A stretch of DNA of 64,000 nucleotides, taken from positions 184,397-248,396 of the forward strand of contig NZ_JAAN01000024.1 in assembly GCF_000559025.1 (NCBI RefSeq). Direction: 5' to 3'. The translations under genes and the position numbers were made by a program. Of this stretch, positions 19,578 through 29,539 are shown in pieces; position 1 is the first letter of the stretch, and each line of letters opens with the position of its first letter. A model generated the notes under the pieces. That model was not told the DNA's origin. It saw nothing but the letters and a program-made list of their open reading frames with translations, and ran no database searches. The stretch comes from Luteimonas huabeiensis HB2 (lineage in GTDB: Bacteria > Pseudomonadota > Gammaproteobacteria > Xanthomonadales > Xanthomonadaceae).

Positions 19578-20075
19578 ATGAACCGCACGACGAAGCACCT
19601 CCTGCTGCTCTGCTCCGCCCTCGCCTGCGCGCCGGCCGCCTGGGCGCAGTCCGCCACCACCACCTTCGACGTGACGCTGACCATCGCCGGCGTCTGCGCC
19701 ATCGACACCGTGGCCCCCACCGGCGTGGCCTTCGGCACCCAACCCTCGACCGCCACCAACGTCGACGCGGCCGGGCAGTTGAACGTCAACTGCACCCCCG
19801 GCCTGGCCTACAACATCGCCCTGGACGCCGGCCAGAACGACGGCGGCGGCGGCGTGGCCAGCCGCGCCATGGCGGGCGACGACGATCTCGTGCCCTACCA
19901 GCTCTACCAGGACGCCGCGCGCTCGGTGGTCTGGGGGGAAACGGTCGGCGCCGACACGCTGGCCGGCAGCGGTACCGGCGACCTGCAGGCGATCCCGGTC
20001 TACGGCCGGGTGCCCAGCGCGAACTTCCAGGCCGGCAGCTACCTCGACACGATTACCGCCACGATCACCTATTGA
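19578..20075 (+). CDS. Spore coat U domain protein, Csu-like major pilin
   Basis: This 165-residue secreted protein starts with a clear signal peptide (KHLLLLCSALACAPAAWA, cleavage after AWA near residue 23). The spore coat U (SCU) domain shows the two Cys typical of the fold (AGVCAID and NVNCTPG), the YNIALDAG strand, YQLYQDAARSVVWG, and the end GSYLDTITATITY. Such subunits assemble by donor-strand exchange through the archaic chaperone-usher path, as CsuA/B does in Acinetobacter. The start at 19578 has GGAAAGGA before it. It is the first of four linked pilus genes. Confidence 0.88.
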   Translation: MNRTTKHLLLLCSALACAPAAWAQSATTTFDVTLTIAGVCAIDTVAPTGVAFGTQPSTATNVDAAGQLNVNCTPGLAYNIALDAGQNDGGGGVASRAMAGDDDLVPYQLYQDAARSVVWGETVGADTLAGSGTGDLQAIPVYGRVPSANFQAGSYLDTITATITY

Positions 20076-20085
20076 GGGCGCCGCC

Positions 20086-20820
20086 ATGCGCCCGCGCCCC
20101 GTCCCGGCCGGCCTGCTCCGGCTCCTCTGCGCGCTCGCCCTTCTGGCCTGGACGGCGGGCGCATCCGCCACCCTGCAGGTCGCGCCGACGCTGGTGACGA
20201 TTCCCGCCGAGCGCAACGCCCAGGGCCTGACGTTGCGCAACGACGGCGCCGAGCCGATGCACGTGCAGGTCCGCGTCTTCGCCTGGCGGCAGGCGGACGG
20301 GGAGGACATCCTGGAGCCGACCGAGGCGCTGGCGGCCAGCCCGCCGCTGGCCGAGATCCCGCCGCGCGGCGAGCAGTTGGTGCGCATCGTGCGCCTGGGA
20401 CCGCCTCCGGCCTCGACCGAGGCCAGCTACCGCGTCGTCGTGGACGAACTGCCGGTGCACGACGCGCCCGGGCGGCCGCGCAGCGGCCTGCGCTTCGTGC
20501 TGCGCTATTCGGTGCCGGTGTTCCTGTCCCCGCTGGCGGCGGCCGCGCCGGTCCTGCACACGCGCATCGTCGCCGAAGACGGCGCGCGCTACGTGGAGGT
20601 CGAGAACAGCGGCAATGCGCGCGCGCAACTGGCCGACATGACGCACGTGGCCGGCGACGGGATTCGCCGCGAGGTGGCGCCGGGCCTGGCGGGCTACGTG
20701 CTGCCCGGCCAGCGCCGCCGCTGGCGCCTGCCCGATGCCGCCTTGGCCGGCTCGGGCGCCGAGATCCAGGTCAGGATCGATGGCGATCCCGCGCAGCGCG
20801 CACTGGTCGCGGATCGGTAG
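20086..20820 (+). CDS. Periplasmic pilus chaperone (PapD/CsuC-like)
   Basis: This 244-residue protein has a signal peptide (LLRLLCALALLAWTAGASA). The first Ig-like domain begins LQVAPTLVTIPAERNAQGLTL. The conserved chaperone block appears as PPRGEQLVRIVRL, and RFVLRYSVPVFL holds the strand used to cap pilin subunits. It starts 10 nt after the SCU pilin and overlaps the usher gene by 41 nt. The family delivers folded pilins to the outer-membrane usher. Confidence 0.92.
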   Translation: MRPRPVPAGLLRLLCALALLAWTAGASATLQVAPTLVTIPAERNAQGLTLRNDGAEPMHVQVRVFAWRQADGEDILEPTEALAASPPLAEIPPRGEQLVRIVRLGPPPASTEASYRVVVDELPVHDAPGRPRSGLRFVLRYSVPVFLSPLAAAAPVLHTRIVAEDGARYVEVENSGNARAQLADMTHVAGDGIRREVAPGLAGYVLPGQRRRWRLPDAALAGSGAEIQVRIDGDPAQRALVADR

Positions 20821-23197
20821 CGCGCTGCTGGTGGCCGCCGTGTCCGCCGCCCGCGCGCAGCCGGTCCCGCCCATCCCCCCGCCCGCGCTCGCGGCCGCCG
20901 GCCCTACCTCGGCCGGCCAGACGCGGCCGCCCATACCGCTGCACCTGGAAGCGATCCTCAACCGGACGCCCCACCCCGAGCCGTTGCCGTTCGAACTGCG
21001 CGGCGACCGCCTGCACGCGTCCGCCGCCACCCTGCGCGCGCTGGGCTTCGCCCTGGACGGCTACGACGACGGCATGCATCTCGCGCCGGACGAGATCGCC
21101 GGGGTGCGGGTGCGCTACGAGCCGGCGCACCAGCGCGTCCATATCGACGCGCCGCTGGAGACGCTGGCGCTGGGCGTCACCACGCTCGGCGGGCCGCCGG
21201 CGCAGGCGCCGGTGGTCGCCGACGCCTCCCCCGGGCTGCTGCTCAACTACGACCTCTTCGCCAGCGATGGCGGCGAGGGCTGGGGCGCGACGGCCTTCGC
21301 CGAACTGCGCGCCTTCGGCGCGGGACCGGGCGTGTTCTCGACCACCGGGGTCGCGCGCATCGGCACGGGCGCCAGCACCGGCGGCAGGATGGGCCGGACC
21401 ACGCGGCTCGACACCCGCTGGCAGTTCTCGTTTCCGGACCGGGCGATCGGCGTCACCGTCGGCGACGTGTTCACCGGATTCCTCGACTGGAGCCGGCCGG
21501 TGCGCATCGGCGGCCTCCAGATCGGCCGCAACTTCGCCCTGCAGCCCTATCGCATCACCGCGCCGCTGCCGGAATTCCTAGGCGAAGCCGCGGTGCCCTC
21601 GGAGGTCGAGCTGTACGTCGACGGCATCCGCCAGTACAGCGGGCGCGCGCCGACCGGACCGTTCCGGCTGACGCCGGTGCCCAACCTCACCGGCGCCGGC
21701 AGCGCGCAGATCGTGGTGACCGACGCCTTCGGCCGGGTGCGCACCCTCGACTTTCCCTTCTACGCCACCCAGCGGCTGCTGGCCCGGGGCCTGAGCGACT
21801 GGTCGCTCAGCCTGGGCGCGGTGCGCGAGGACTACGGCCTCCGGTCCTTCGCCTACGCCAGCCAGGCGGTGGGCAGCGGCACCTGGCGCTACGGCGCCAG
21901 CGACCGGCTGACCGTGGAAGCGCTGGTCGAGGCGGGCGGCGACCTGCGCACGGCCGGCCTCGGCGCGGCCTGGCAGATCGGCATGGCCGGCGTGGTCCAC
22001 GCGGCGCACGCGCGCAGCCGGCTCGACGGCGCCGCCGGCGCGCAATCCTCGCTCGGCTGGACCTGGACCGGCCGCCGCTACCACCTGAGCCTGGAGACGC
22101 GACGCGCCGGGCGCGACTACCGCGACATCGCCTCGCTCTACGGCGCGCCGCCGCCGACCCGCAACGAACGCGCGCTGGCCGGCGCCAACACCCGCGCCGG
22201 CAGTTTCAGCCTGAGCTACGTCCGGCTGGACCGCGCCGCCGACCCCGCCCGCGAGCAGCCGGCCGATCGCGCGCGCTACGCCGGCCTGTACTGGAACCGC
22301 GGCTTCGGCGGCCGCTGGTCGGCCAACCTGTCGCTCAACCGCAACCTCGACGACGCCGACGACTTCAGCGCCTACCTCGGCGTGATCGTGCCGCTCGGAC
22401 GCGACCGCGCCACCCAGCTCGCGGTGTCCTGGCAGCACGACGGCGACCGCGACGACGCCGTCGCCGACCTGGCGCGACCGGTGCCGGGCGACGGCGGTTT
22501 CGGCTGGCGGCTGCAGGCGCGCGCCGGCGACAGCGGCGGCGGCGGGCTCGCCGAGGCCGGCTGGCTGGGCCCGCGCGGAAGGATCGGCGCGGGGGTGTCG
22601 CGCTTCGGCGACAGCCGCCTGAGCTACGCACAGGCCAGCGGCAGCGTGGTCCGGATGGGCGGCGGCTGGTTCGCCGCGCGCGAGCTGTCCGACGCCTTCG
22701 CGGTGGTCTCGGCCGCCGGCCTGGCCGGCGTGCCGGTGGAACTGGAGAACCGCCTGGTCGGCGTCACCGACCGTCGCGGCCTGCTGCTGGTGACCCCGCT
22801 CAACGCCTGGCAGCTCAACCGCCTGTCGGTCGATCCCATGGACCTGCCGCCGGGCGTGCGCGTGGACCGCACCGCCCACCTGGTCGCACCGCCGGACCGC
22901 GCCGGGGTGCGGGTTGACTTCGCGATGGCGCCGGTGCGCGCGGCGATGGCGGTGCTGCACGATGCCGACGGCGCGCCGCTGCCTGCCGGCAGTCGTGCGC
23001 GCGTGCGCGGCCGCGATGCCACGGTGGTGGTGGGGCACGACGGCCACGTCTACCTGGAACACCTGGACGACCGCCACCACCTCCACGTCAGCACGCCCGG
23101 GGGCGATTGCGTCGCCACCCTCGAACTGCCGGAGGATGCCGGCCACGGCATCCACCGGATCGGCGGCCTGCCCTGCGTTCCGGAAGCGTCGCCATGA
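20780..23197 (+). CDS. Outer-membrane usher of the archaic chaperone-usher pilus
   Basis: This 805-residue protein begins with a signal-like segment (IGSALLVAAVSAARAQ) when ATG 20780 is used. That start overlaps the chaperone by 41 nt and has AGGA just upstream; an in-frame ATG at 20735 is less likely. N-terminal and plug/barrel features include NYDLFASDGG, DWSRPVRIGGLQIGRNF, PSEVELYVDGIRQY and TDAFGRVRTLDFPFYATQRL, the last typical of FimD/CsuD ushers. The C-terminal domain has GDCVATLELPE. It forms the 24-strand pore that polymerises and exports pilin subunits. Confidence 0.93.
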   Translation: MAIPRSAHWSRIGSALLVAAVSAARAQPVPPIPPPALAAAGPTSAGQTRPPIPLHLEAILNRTPHPEPLPFELRGDRLHASAATLRALGFALDGYDDGMHLAPDEIAGVRVRYEPAHQRVHIDAPLETLALGVTTLGGPPAQAPVVADASPGLLLNYDLFASDGGEGWGATAFAELRAFGAGPGVFSTTGVARIGTGASTGGRMGRTTRLDTRWQFSFPDRAIGVTVGDVFTGFLDWSRPVRIGGLQIGRNFALQPYRITAPLPEFLGEAAVPSEVELYVDGIRQYSGRAPTGPFRLTPVPNLTGAGSAQIVVTDAFGRVRTLDFPFYATQRLLARGLSDWSLSLGAVREDYGLRSFAYASQAVGSGTWRYGASDRLTVEALVEAGGDLRTAGLGAAWQIGMAGVVHAAHARSRLDGAAGAQSSLGWTWTGRRYHLSLETRRAGRDYRDIASLYGAPPPTRNERALAGANTRAGSFSLSYVRLDRAADPAREQPADRARYAGLYWNRGFGGRWSANLSLNRNLDDADDFSAYLGVIVPLGRDRATQLAVSWQHDGDRDDAVADLARPVPGDGGFGWRLQARAGDSGGGGLAEAGWLGPRGRIGAGVSRFGDSRLSYAQASGSVVRMGGGWFAARELSDAFAVVSAAGLAGVPVELENRLVGVTDRRGLLLVTPLNAWQLNRLSVDPMDLPPGVRVDRTAHLVAPPDRAGVRVDFAMAPVRAAMAVLHDADGAPLPAGSRARVRGRDATVVVGHDGHVYLEHLDDRHHLHVSTPGGDCVATLELPEDAGHGIHRIGGLPCVPEASP

Positions 23198-24222
23198 AGC
23201 CCGTCGCCGCCGTGCTCGCCCTCGCCGGCCTCGCCGCGACCGCCGGCGGCTGGCCGCAGCCGGCCGCGGCGGCCACCAGCTGCACCGCCTCCGCGACGCC
23301 GCTGGCCTTCGGCACCGTCTCCGGCGCCTCGCCGGTGGACACCGCCGCCACCGTCACCGTGAGCTGCTCGACGTTCGGAGTCACCCTGCTGTCGGTGATC
23401 CGTCTGCGGATGTGCCTGAACATCGGCGCCGGCACCGCCGGCGAGGGCCGCCACGCGCCGCGGCAACTGGTGAACCCGCACGGCGACCGGCTGGCATTCC
23501 AGATCTACCGCGACCCCGCGCGCAGCCAAGTCTGGGGCGATTCGGCCTCCGCCGAGGCCCCGATCCCGCTGGAGACCACGTTCGAGTACACGGTCCTGGT
23601 GCTGGGCGGCGCCAACACGCTCACCCTCCCGATGTACGGGCGCATTCCCGCGCAGAGCGGACTGGCCGCCGGCAGCTACGCGAACGCCTTCACCGGCGCC
23701 CACACCCGCCTGGACTACCGCTACAACGAGCCCATCCTCGGTGCCCCGCCGTTCCCGGCCTCGTGCACCGGCGGCGGCACCGGCGGCGGCAGCATCACCT
23801 TTCCCTTCAGTGCCCAGGCCGCGGTGCCGCACCGGTGCACCCTGTCCAGCGCGACCGACCTCGCCTTCGGGACCGTGGCCGGGCGGGTGGCGCAGCCGGT
23901 CGACCAGGCCTCCACCCTGACCTTCACCTGCACCGGGCGCACCCCCTGGAACGTCGCGCTGGACACCGGCCTATACGCCAGCGGCGGCACGCGGCGCATG
24001 CGCCGGGAGGGCGGTGGCGAGCACTACGTGGCCTACGAGCTCTACCGCGACCCGGCGCGCACCCTGCGCTGGGGCGCCGTTCCCGGCAGCGACACCGCCA
24101 CCGGCACCGGCACCGGCACCGGCGGCGCGCAGTCTGTGACCGTCTACGGTCGCGTGCCCGCGATCCAGGTCGTGCCCGCCGGCGACTACCGCGATACCGT
24201 CACGGTGACGGTGAGCTACTGA
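23194..24222 (+). CDS. Two-domain spore coat U protein, Csu-like tip adhesin
   Basis: This 342-residue protein has a signal peptide ([20 protein letters not shown], then AAA) and two tandem SCU domains, about residues 28-185 and 190-342. Each repeats the pattern of ATPLAFGTV or ATDLAFGTV, YRDPAR-W-G, and a GxY end; the last strand is DYRDTVTVTVSY. Two-domain SCU proteins at the end of these operons (CsuE type) form the adhesive pilus tip. The ATG at 23194 overlaps the usher stop (ATGA), so the two are translationally coupled. The gene ends 15 nt before the rpsB promoter. Confidence 0.88.
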   Translation: MKPVAAVLALAGLAATAGGWPQPAAAATSCTASATPLAFGTVSGASPVDTAATVTVSCSTFGVTLLSVIRLRMCLNIGAGTAGEGRHAPRQLVNPHGDRLAFQIYRDPARSQVWGDSASAEAPIPLETTFEYTVLVLGGANTLTLPMYGRIPAQSGLAAGSYANAFTGAHTRLDYRYNEPILGAPPFPASCTGGGTGGGSITFPFSAQAAVPHRCTLSSATDLAFGTVAGRVAQPVDQASTLTFTCTGRTPWNVALDTGLYASGGTRRMRREGGGEHYVAYELYRDPARTLRWGAVPGSDTATGTGTGTGGAQSVTVYGRVPAIQVVPAGDYRDTVTVTVSY

Positions 24223-24236
24223 AGGCAAGCGCCCGG

Positions 24237-24265
24237 TTGCCCGCGGCGGGCCCTGTGGATAGAAT
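24237..24265 (+). promoter_or_regulatory. rpsB promoter
   Basis: TTGCCC (24237-24242) and TAGAAT (24260-24265) are spaced by 17 nt. Transcription would start near 24272, leaving a leader of about 220 nt before rpsB. Confidence 0.65.
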
Positions 24266-24271
24266 GCGCGG

Positions 24272-24493
24272 CTGCGTCCCGCTCCGGCGGACGGCGCCGC
24301 CCACGCCGGGCGTCACCGGCGAATACACACCCGCCGCCATCGCCCGTGCCGGGGTGCCCGCTCTCCCAGGAGGCGGGTTCGGACACGGAGGCCGCGGGGA
24401 GGCCCAACCCCGGAACCCCGCGCCCGCGCGCTTCGCGCGGGCGCCCGCCCACCACAAGCCGGGCGGCCGGTTCCCCTGCCTGGAGTTCGTGCA
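24272..24493 (+). promoter_or_regulatory. Long structured leader of rpsB mRNA
   Basis: About 220 nt of untranslated leader precede rpsB. It contains a strong hairpin, GCGCCCGCGC (24420-24429) with GCGCGGGCGC (24435-24444) and a 5-nt loop, but no T run, so it is not a terminator. In several bacteria rpsB leaders bind S2 for autoregulation, so that role is plausible here. I cannot match it to a defined motif by eye. Confidence 0.4.
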
Positions 24494-25318
24494 ATGCCCC
24501 AGATCACCATGCGCCAGATGCTGGAGGCCGGCGTTCATTTCGGCCACCAGACCCGCTACTGGAACCCCAAGATGTCGCCGTACATCTTCGGCGCGCGCGG
24601 CAAGATCCACATCATCAACCTCGAGAAGACCGTGCCGCTGTTCGGCGACGCGATGAACTTCATCTCCTCGATCGCGCAGAAGCGCGGCATCGTCCTGTTC
24701 GTGGGCACCAAGCGCAGCGCGCGCGAGGCGGTCCGCCAGGAAGCCGAGCGCTGCGGCATGCCCTACATGACCCAGCGCTGGCTGGGCGGCACGCTGACCA
24801 ACTTCGCCACGGTGAAGAAGTCGGTGGCGCGCCTGAAGGAGCTCGAGGCCGCCGAGACCGACGGCACCTTCGACAAGCTGGTCAAGCACGAGGTGCTGGG
24901 CCTGCGCCGCGAGCGCGACAAGCTGGAAGCCTCGCTGGGCGGCATCAAGGAAATGAACCGCCTGCCCGACGCGCTGTTCGTGATCGACATCGGCCACGAG
25001 GACATCGCGATCAAGGAGGCCAAGAAGCTCGGCATCCCGGTGGTCGCGGTGGTCGACACCAACTACGACCCCAACCTGGTGGACTACGCCATCCCCGGCA
25101 ACGACGACGCCATCCGCGCCGTGCAGCTCTACGCCAGCGCCGCCGCCGATGCGGTGCTGGAAGGCAAGGCCGCCGCGCCGTCGGCGGCGACCGTGCGCGA
25201 GGAAGAGTTCGCCGAGGGCGAGGGCCGCGGCCGCAAGGCCGGCGGCAAGAAGCCGGCCAAGGCCGACGAGGCCGCCGAGGCCACGAGCGAAGCCGCTCCG
25301 GCCGCCCCGGCCGAGTAA
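24494..25318 (+). CDS. rpsB: 30S ribosomal protein S2
   Basis: This 274-residue protein shows S2 landmarks: [20 protein letters not shown] at the start, [37 protein letters not shown], and [22 protein letters not shown]-terminal extension of about 45 residues is rich in Ala, Lys and Glu ([20 protein letters not shown]), a frequent feature in this family. It is followed by tsf in the same operon, with a hairpin between them. Confidence 0.98.
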   Translation: MPQITMRQMLEAGVHFGHQTRYWNPKMSPYIFGARGKIHIINLEKTVPLFGDAMNFISSIAQKRGIVLFVGTKRSAREAVRQEAERCGMPYMTQRWLGGTLTNFATVKKSVARLKELEAAETDGTFDKLVKHEVLGLRRERDKLEASLGGIKEMNRLPDALFVIDIGHEDIAIKEAKKLGIPVVAVVDTNYDPNLVDYAIPGNDDAIRAVQLYASAAADAVLEGKAAAPSAATVREEEFAEGEGRGRKAGGKKPAKADEAAEATSEAAPAAPAE

Positions 25319-25325
25319 GTCCACT

Positions 25326-25350
25326 CGCGGCCGCCGCGCGCGGCCGCGTT
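25326..25350 (+). terminator. Hairpin between rpsB and tsf (weak terminator or processing site)
   Basis: CGCGGCCGC (25326-25334) pairs perfectly with GCGGCCGCG (25340-25348) across 5 nt. Only TT follows, so full termination is unlikely. It may tune the S2:EF-Ts ratio or stabilise mRNA ends. Confidence 0.4.
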
Positions 25351-25420
25351 CCCGGGCGCAGGCGCCCCGGCCACGCCGGGCGCCAGCGCTGTTCAAGTTC
25401 CACGCATCCCGAGGTATCCC

Positions 25421-26299
<879 letters not shown>

Positions 26300-26320
26300 T
26301 CCTTCGCCCGCAACGACCCG

Positions 26321-26353
26321 GAGGGCCGCGGCATGCCGCGGCCCTCTCTTTTT
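26321..26353 (+). terminator. Intrinsic terminator of the rpsB-tsf operon
   Basis: GAGGGCCGCGGC (26321-26332) and GCCGCGGCCCTC (26335-26346) form a long GC stem with a tight turn, followed by TCTTTTTG. It separates rpsB-tsf from the HDOD-GGDEF gene. Confidence 0.9.
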
Positions 26354-26515
26354 GCGGCGCCCGCTCGGCCCGAACGCGTGTCCGCGGCCGGGCCGATTCG
26401 CGCGGCGGCCGGGTCGCGACGGTCGGAAAACCGGGGCGACGGCGCCGCCGGCGGTCTTCAGTCGCGCGCGCGACGGCCGATAACTTCCGCGAGGCCGCCG
26501 ACCCCGCAGGTTGCG

Positions 26516-28039
26516 ATGCACCCCGATCTCGTCTCTCTCCTCGCCCACTGCCGGACGCTGCCGACGCTGCCCGGCGTGGCGCTGCGCCTGCTGGAACTGG
26601 CCGAGGACCCCGGCACCGATCTGGCGGCCACCGCCGAGGCGATCGCGCTCGACCCCGCGCTCAGCGCGCGGCTGCTGCGCATCGCCAATTCCCCGCTCTA
26701 CGCCAGCGCCACCCGGCGCCGGGTGGACACCCTGTCGCAGGCGCTGGCGCTGCTCGGGCTCAACGCCGCCCTCAGCCTCGCGCTCGGTTTCGTCGTGGCG
26801 CGCACGATGCAGGCCGACCGCACCCTGGCGGGCCTGCACGAACGCGTCTGGCAGCGCAGCGTGCTCGCCGCCACCGCCGCGCGCGCACTGTGCGAGCGCC
26901 TGCAGTTCGAGCGCCCGGAGGAACTGATGCTGGGCGCGCTGCTGCAGGACATCGGCATCCTGGCGCTGCTCAACGCCATGCCTGAGCGCTATGCCCGGTT
27001 GCCGGACGTGCCGCTGCAGGGCCGCGAGCGGCTGCAGGCCGAGCGCGATCATCTCGGCGGCGACCATACCGAGGTCGGCGCGTGGCTGGCCGCGCGCTGG
27101 GGCCTGTCGGCCTACCTGCAGCGCATGATCCGCAGCAGCGAAACGGTGGAGACGCGCGACCCCACGCTGGGCTGCGTGGTCGCCGCCGGCCTGCTCGCCG
27201 ATCTCTGGCTGCGCCCGGACGACGCCCACGCCCGCGCGCAGCTCGACGCGATCGCCGGCCCGTGCCTGGGCCTGGCGCCGCTGGCGCTGGAGGAGCTGTC
27301 CGCGCGCCTGGCGGCGCTGGCGCCGGAGGTCGCGACGCTGTTCGACGTGCGCATCGAGCGCGAGGAACAGGCCCGGCAGATCGAGCACCAGGGCCGCGAG
27401 CTGGCGATGATTCGCCAGTTGCTGGAGCGGCAGGAGCTGGCGGTCGCGCGGCGCGAGGCCGATCGCCTGGAGGCGCGCGCGCGCGAGCTCGACGAACTGG
27501 TCCGGCGCGATCCGCTGACCGGCGCCTACAACCGCCGCCAGCTCGAGGACGTGCTGCAGCAGGCGTTCGACGAGGCCGACCGCGCGGGCCAGCCGCTGTC
27601 GATCGCCTTCGTCGACCTGGACGACTTCAAGCGCATCAACGACCGCCACGGGCACCTGATCGGCGACAAGGTGCTGCGGGAATTCAGCCAGGCGCTGTCG
27701 CGGATGCTGCGCGCGCGCGACCTGCTGGCCCGCTACGGCGGCGAGGAGTTCCTGGTGGTGCTGCACCGGTGCGGGGCCGAACGCGGCCGGCAGATCCTGG
27801 AGCGCATCCTGGCCACCGTTGCCGCGCAGCCGATGGCCATCGTCGACGGCGAGCCGATCCACGTCACCTTCTCCGCCGGGCTGGCCACGCACGGCGAGGA
27901 GGCGCGCTTTCCCGATGCGCGCGCGATGCTGCAGGCCGCCGACGAGGCGCTGTACGGCGCCAAGCGCGAGGGACGCAACCAGGTCGCCATGCGCGCACGC
28001 GACCACGCGGGCGCGCCGGGGCCACCGGCGATCGGATAG
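26516..28039 (+). CDS. HDOD domain diguanylate cyclase
   Basis: This 507-residue cytoplasmic regulator has an N-terminal HDOD domain (about residues 5-205: [44 protein letters not shown]). A coiled coil follows at roughly residues 275-330, then a GGDEF domain. [15 protein letters not shown] opens the cyclase, the active site is RYGGEEFLV, and RARD five residues before GGEEF is an intact I-site for product inhibition, so it should make c-di-GMP. Met at 26516 follows CGCAGG and begins the HDOD domain. It sits between tsf and pyrH, which are adjacent in most relatives. Confidence 0.92.
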   Translation: MHPDLVSLLAHCRTLPTLPGVALRLLELAEDPGTDLAATAEAIALDPALSARLLRIANSPLYASATRRRVDTLSQALALLGLNAALSLALGFVVARTMQADRTLAGLHERVWQRSVLAATAARALCERLQFERPEELMLGALLQDIGILALLNAMPERYARLPDVPLQGRERLQAERDHLGGDHTEVGAWLAARWGLSAYLQRMIRSSETVETRDPTLGCVVAAGLLADLWLRPDDAHARAQLDAIAGPCLGLAPLALEELSARLAALAPEVATLFDVRIEREEQARQIEHQGRELAMIRQLLERQELAVARREADRLEARARELDELVRRDPLTGAYNRRQLEDVLQQAFDEADRAGQPLSIAFVDLDDFKRINDRHGHLIGDKVLREFSQALSRMLRARDLLARYGGEEFLVVLHRCGAERGRQILERILATVAAQPMAIVDGEPIHVTFSAGLATHGEEARFPDARAMLQAADEALYGAKREGRNQVAMRARDHAGAPGPPAIG

Positions 28040-28070
28040 AATTCCCGGGTTCACGACATCTGAGGCCCGC

Positions 28071-28820
28071 ATGTCCACCCTCGCCTATCGCCGCATCCTG
28101 CTCAAACTGTCCGGCGAGGCGCTGATGGGGGACGAGGACTACGGCATCGACCCCAAGGTCATCACCCGCCTCGCGCGCGAGGTGATCGAGGCGCAGCAGG
28201 CCGGCGCGGAGGTCGCGCTGGTCATCGGCGGCGGCAACATCTTCCGCGGCGCCGGGCTCGCGGCCAGCGGCATGGACCGGGTCACCGGCGACCAGATGGG
28301 CATGCTGGCCACCGTCATCAACGCGCTGGCGATGCAGGACGCGCTGGAGAAGCTCGGCGCCAAGGCGCGGGTGATGAGCGCGATCAAGATCAACGACGTC
28401 TGCGAGGACTACATCCGTCGCCGCGCGATCCGGCACCTGGAGAAGGGTCGCCTGGTGATCTTCGCCGCCGGCGTCGGCAGCCCGTTCTTCACCACTGATT
28501 CCGGCGCCGCGCTGCGCGCGATCGAGATCGGCGCCGACCTGTTGCTCAAGGCGACCAAGGTCGACGGCGTGTACGACAAGGACCCGAAGAAGCACCCTGA
28601 CGCGGTGCGCTTCGACAGCCTCGGCTACGACGAGGTCATCGCCCGCGGCCTGGAAGTGATGGACACCGCGGCCTTCGCGCTCGCCCGCGACAGCGACCTG
28701 CCGCTGCGCGTGTTCGACATGGGCCAGCCCGGCGTGCTGCTGCGCATCCTGCGCGGCGAGCCGATCGGCACCCTGGTCCACGGCAGCGGCCAGGGCCCCA
28801 GGGGCGGAAGCCGGCGCTAG
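28071..28820 (+). CDS. pyrH: UMP kinase
   Basis: This 249-residue enzyme phosphorylates UMP to UDP. Family blocks are [59 protein letters not shown] and [16 protein letters not shown]. The expected end is near RGEPIGTLV; beyond it a tail of about 12 residues ([13 protein letters not shown]) is encoded by a GGCCAGGGCCCC-type repeat that continues past the stop. A TAGAAT box lies at 28037-28042, 28 nt before the ATG, inside the end of the upstream gene. Confidence 0.97.
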   Translation: MSTLAYRRILLKLSGEALMGDEDYGIDPKVITRLAREVIEAQQAGAEVALVIGGGNIFRGAGLAASGMDRVTGDQMGMLATVINALAMQDALEKLGAKARVMSAIKINDVCEDYIRRRAIRHLEKGRLVIFAAGVGSPFFTTDSGAALRAIEIGADLLLKATKVDGVYDKDPKKHPDAVRFDSLGYDEVIARGLEVMDTAAFALARDSDLPLRVFDMGQPGVLLRILRGEPIGTLVHGSGQGPRGGSRR

Positions 28821-28906
28821 CGTCGCGCCCGCTGGCCCCTGGCCCCTCCCCGGGCCCGCTCCTGCCTTTATACTCCCGCGGTTATCCGCCCCAACCGGAG
28901 CCGGCG

Positions 28907-29464
28907 ATGCTCAACGACATCAAGAAAGACGCCCAGACCCGCATGGCCAAGAGCGTCGAGGCGCTGCGCCACGACCTCACCAAGGTGCGCACCGGCCGCG
29001 CCTCGACCGCGCTGGTGGAACACCTCAAGGTCAACTACTACGGCTCGGACATGCCGCTGTCGCAGGTCGCCAGCGTCGCCGTGAGCGACGCCCGCACGCT
29101 GACCATCACCCCCTGGGAGAAGCAGATGGTCTCCGCGGTGGAGAAGGCGATCCTGGCCTCCGACCTCGGCCTGACCCCGAACACCGCCGGCACCACCATC
29201 CGCATCAACCTGCCCGCGCTCACCGAGGAACGCCGCCGGGAGCTGTCCAAGCACGTCCACCAGGAAGGCGAAGGCGCCAAGGTCGCGATCCGCAACATCC
29301 GCCGCGACGCCAACCAGCAGGTCAAGGAGCTGCTGAAGGACAAGCTGATCGGCGAGGACGAAGAGCGCCGCACCGAGGAAGAGATCCAGAAGCTCACCGA
29401 CCAGGCGATCAAGGACGTCGACGAGGTGGTCAAGGCCAAGGAACAGGAACTGATGGCGGTCTGA
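28907..29464 (+). CDS. frr: Ribosome recycling factor
   Basis: This 185-residue protein splits post-termination ribosomes together with EF-G. It shows [20 protein letters not shown] near the start, [20 protein letters not shown], and the end [20 protein letters not shown]. Upstream, TATACT (28870-28875) provides a -10 box about 30 nt before the ATG, which has GGAG in CCGGAGCCGGCG. It follows pyrH as in most proteobacteria. Confidence 0.98.
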   Translation: MLNDIKKDAQTRMAKSVEALRHDLTKVRTGRASTALVEHLKVNYYGSDMPLSQVASVAVSDARTLTITPWEKQMVSAVEKAILASDLGLTPNTAGTTIRINLPALTEERRRELSKHVHQEGEGAKVAIRNIRRDANQQVKELLKDKLIGEDEERRTEEEIQKLTDQAIKDVDEVVKAKEQELMAV

Positions 29465-29539
29465 AGGCCGGAATCGGGGATTTCCGGTCTTCCGGGGATT
29501 CGAGATCGGCCAGACGCCCGAGCCAGCGAGGCCACGCCA

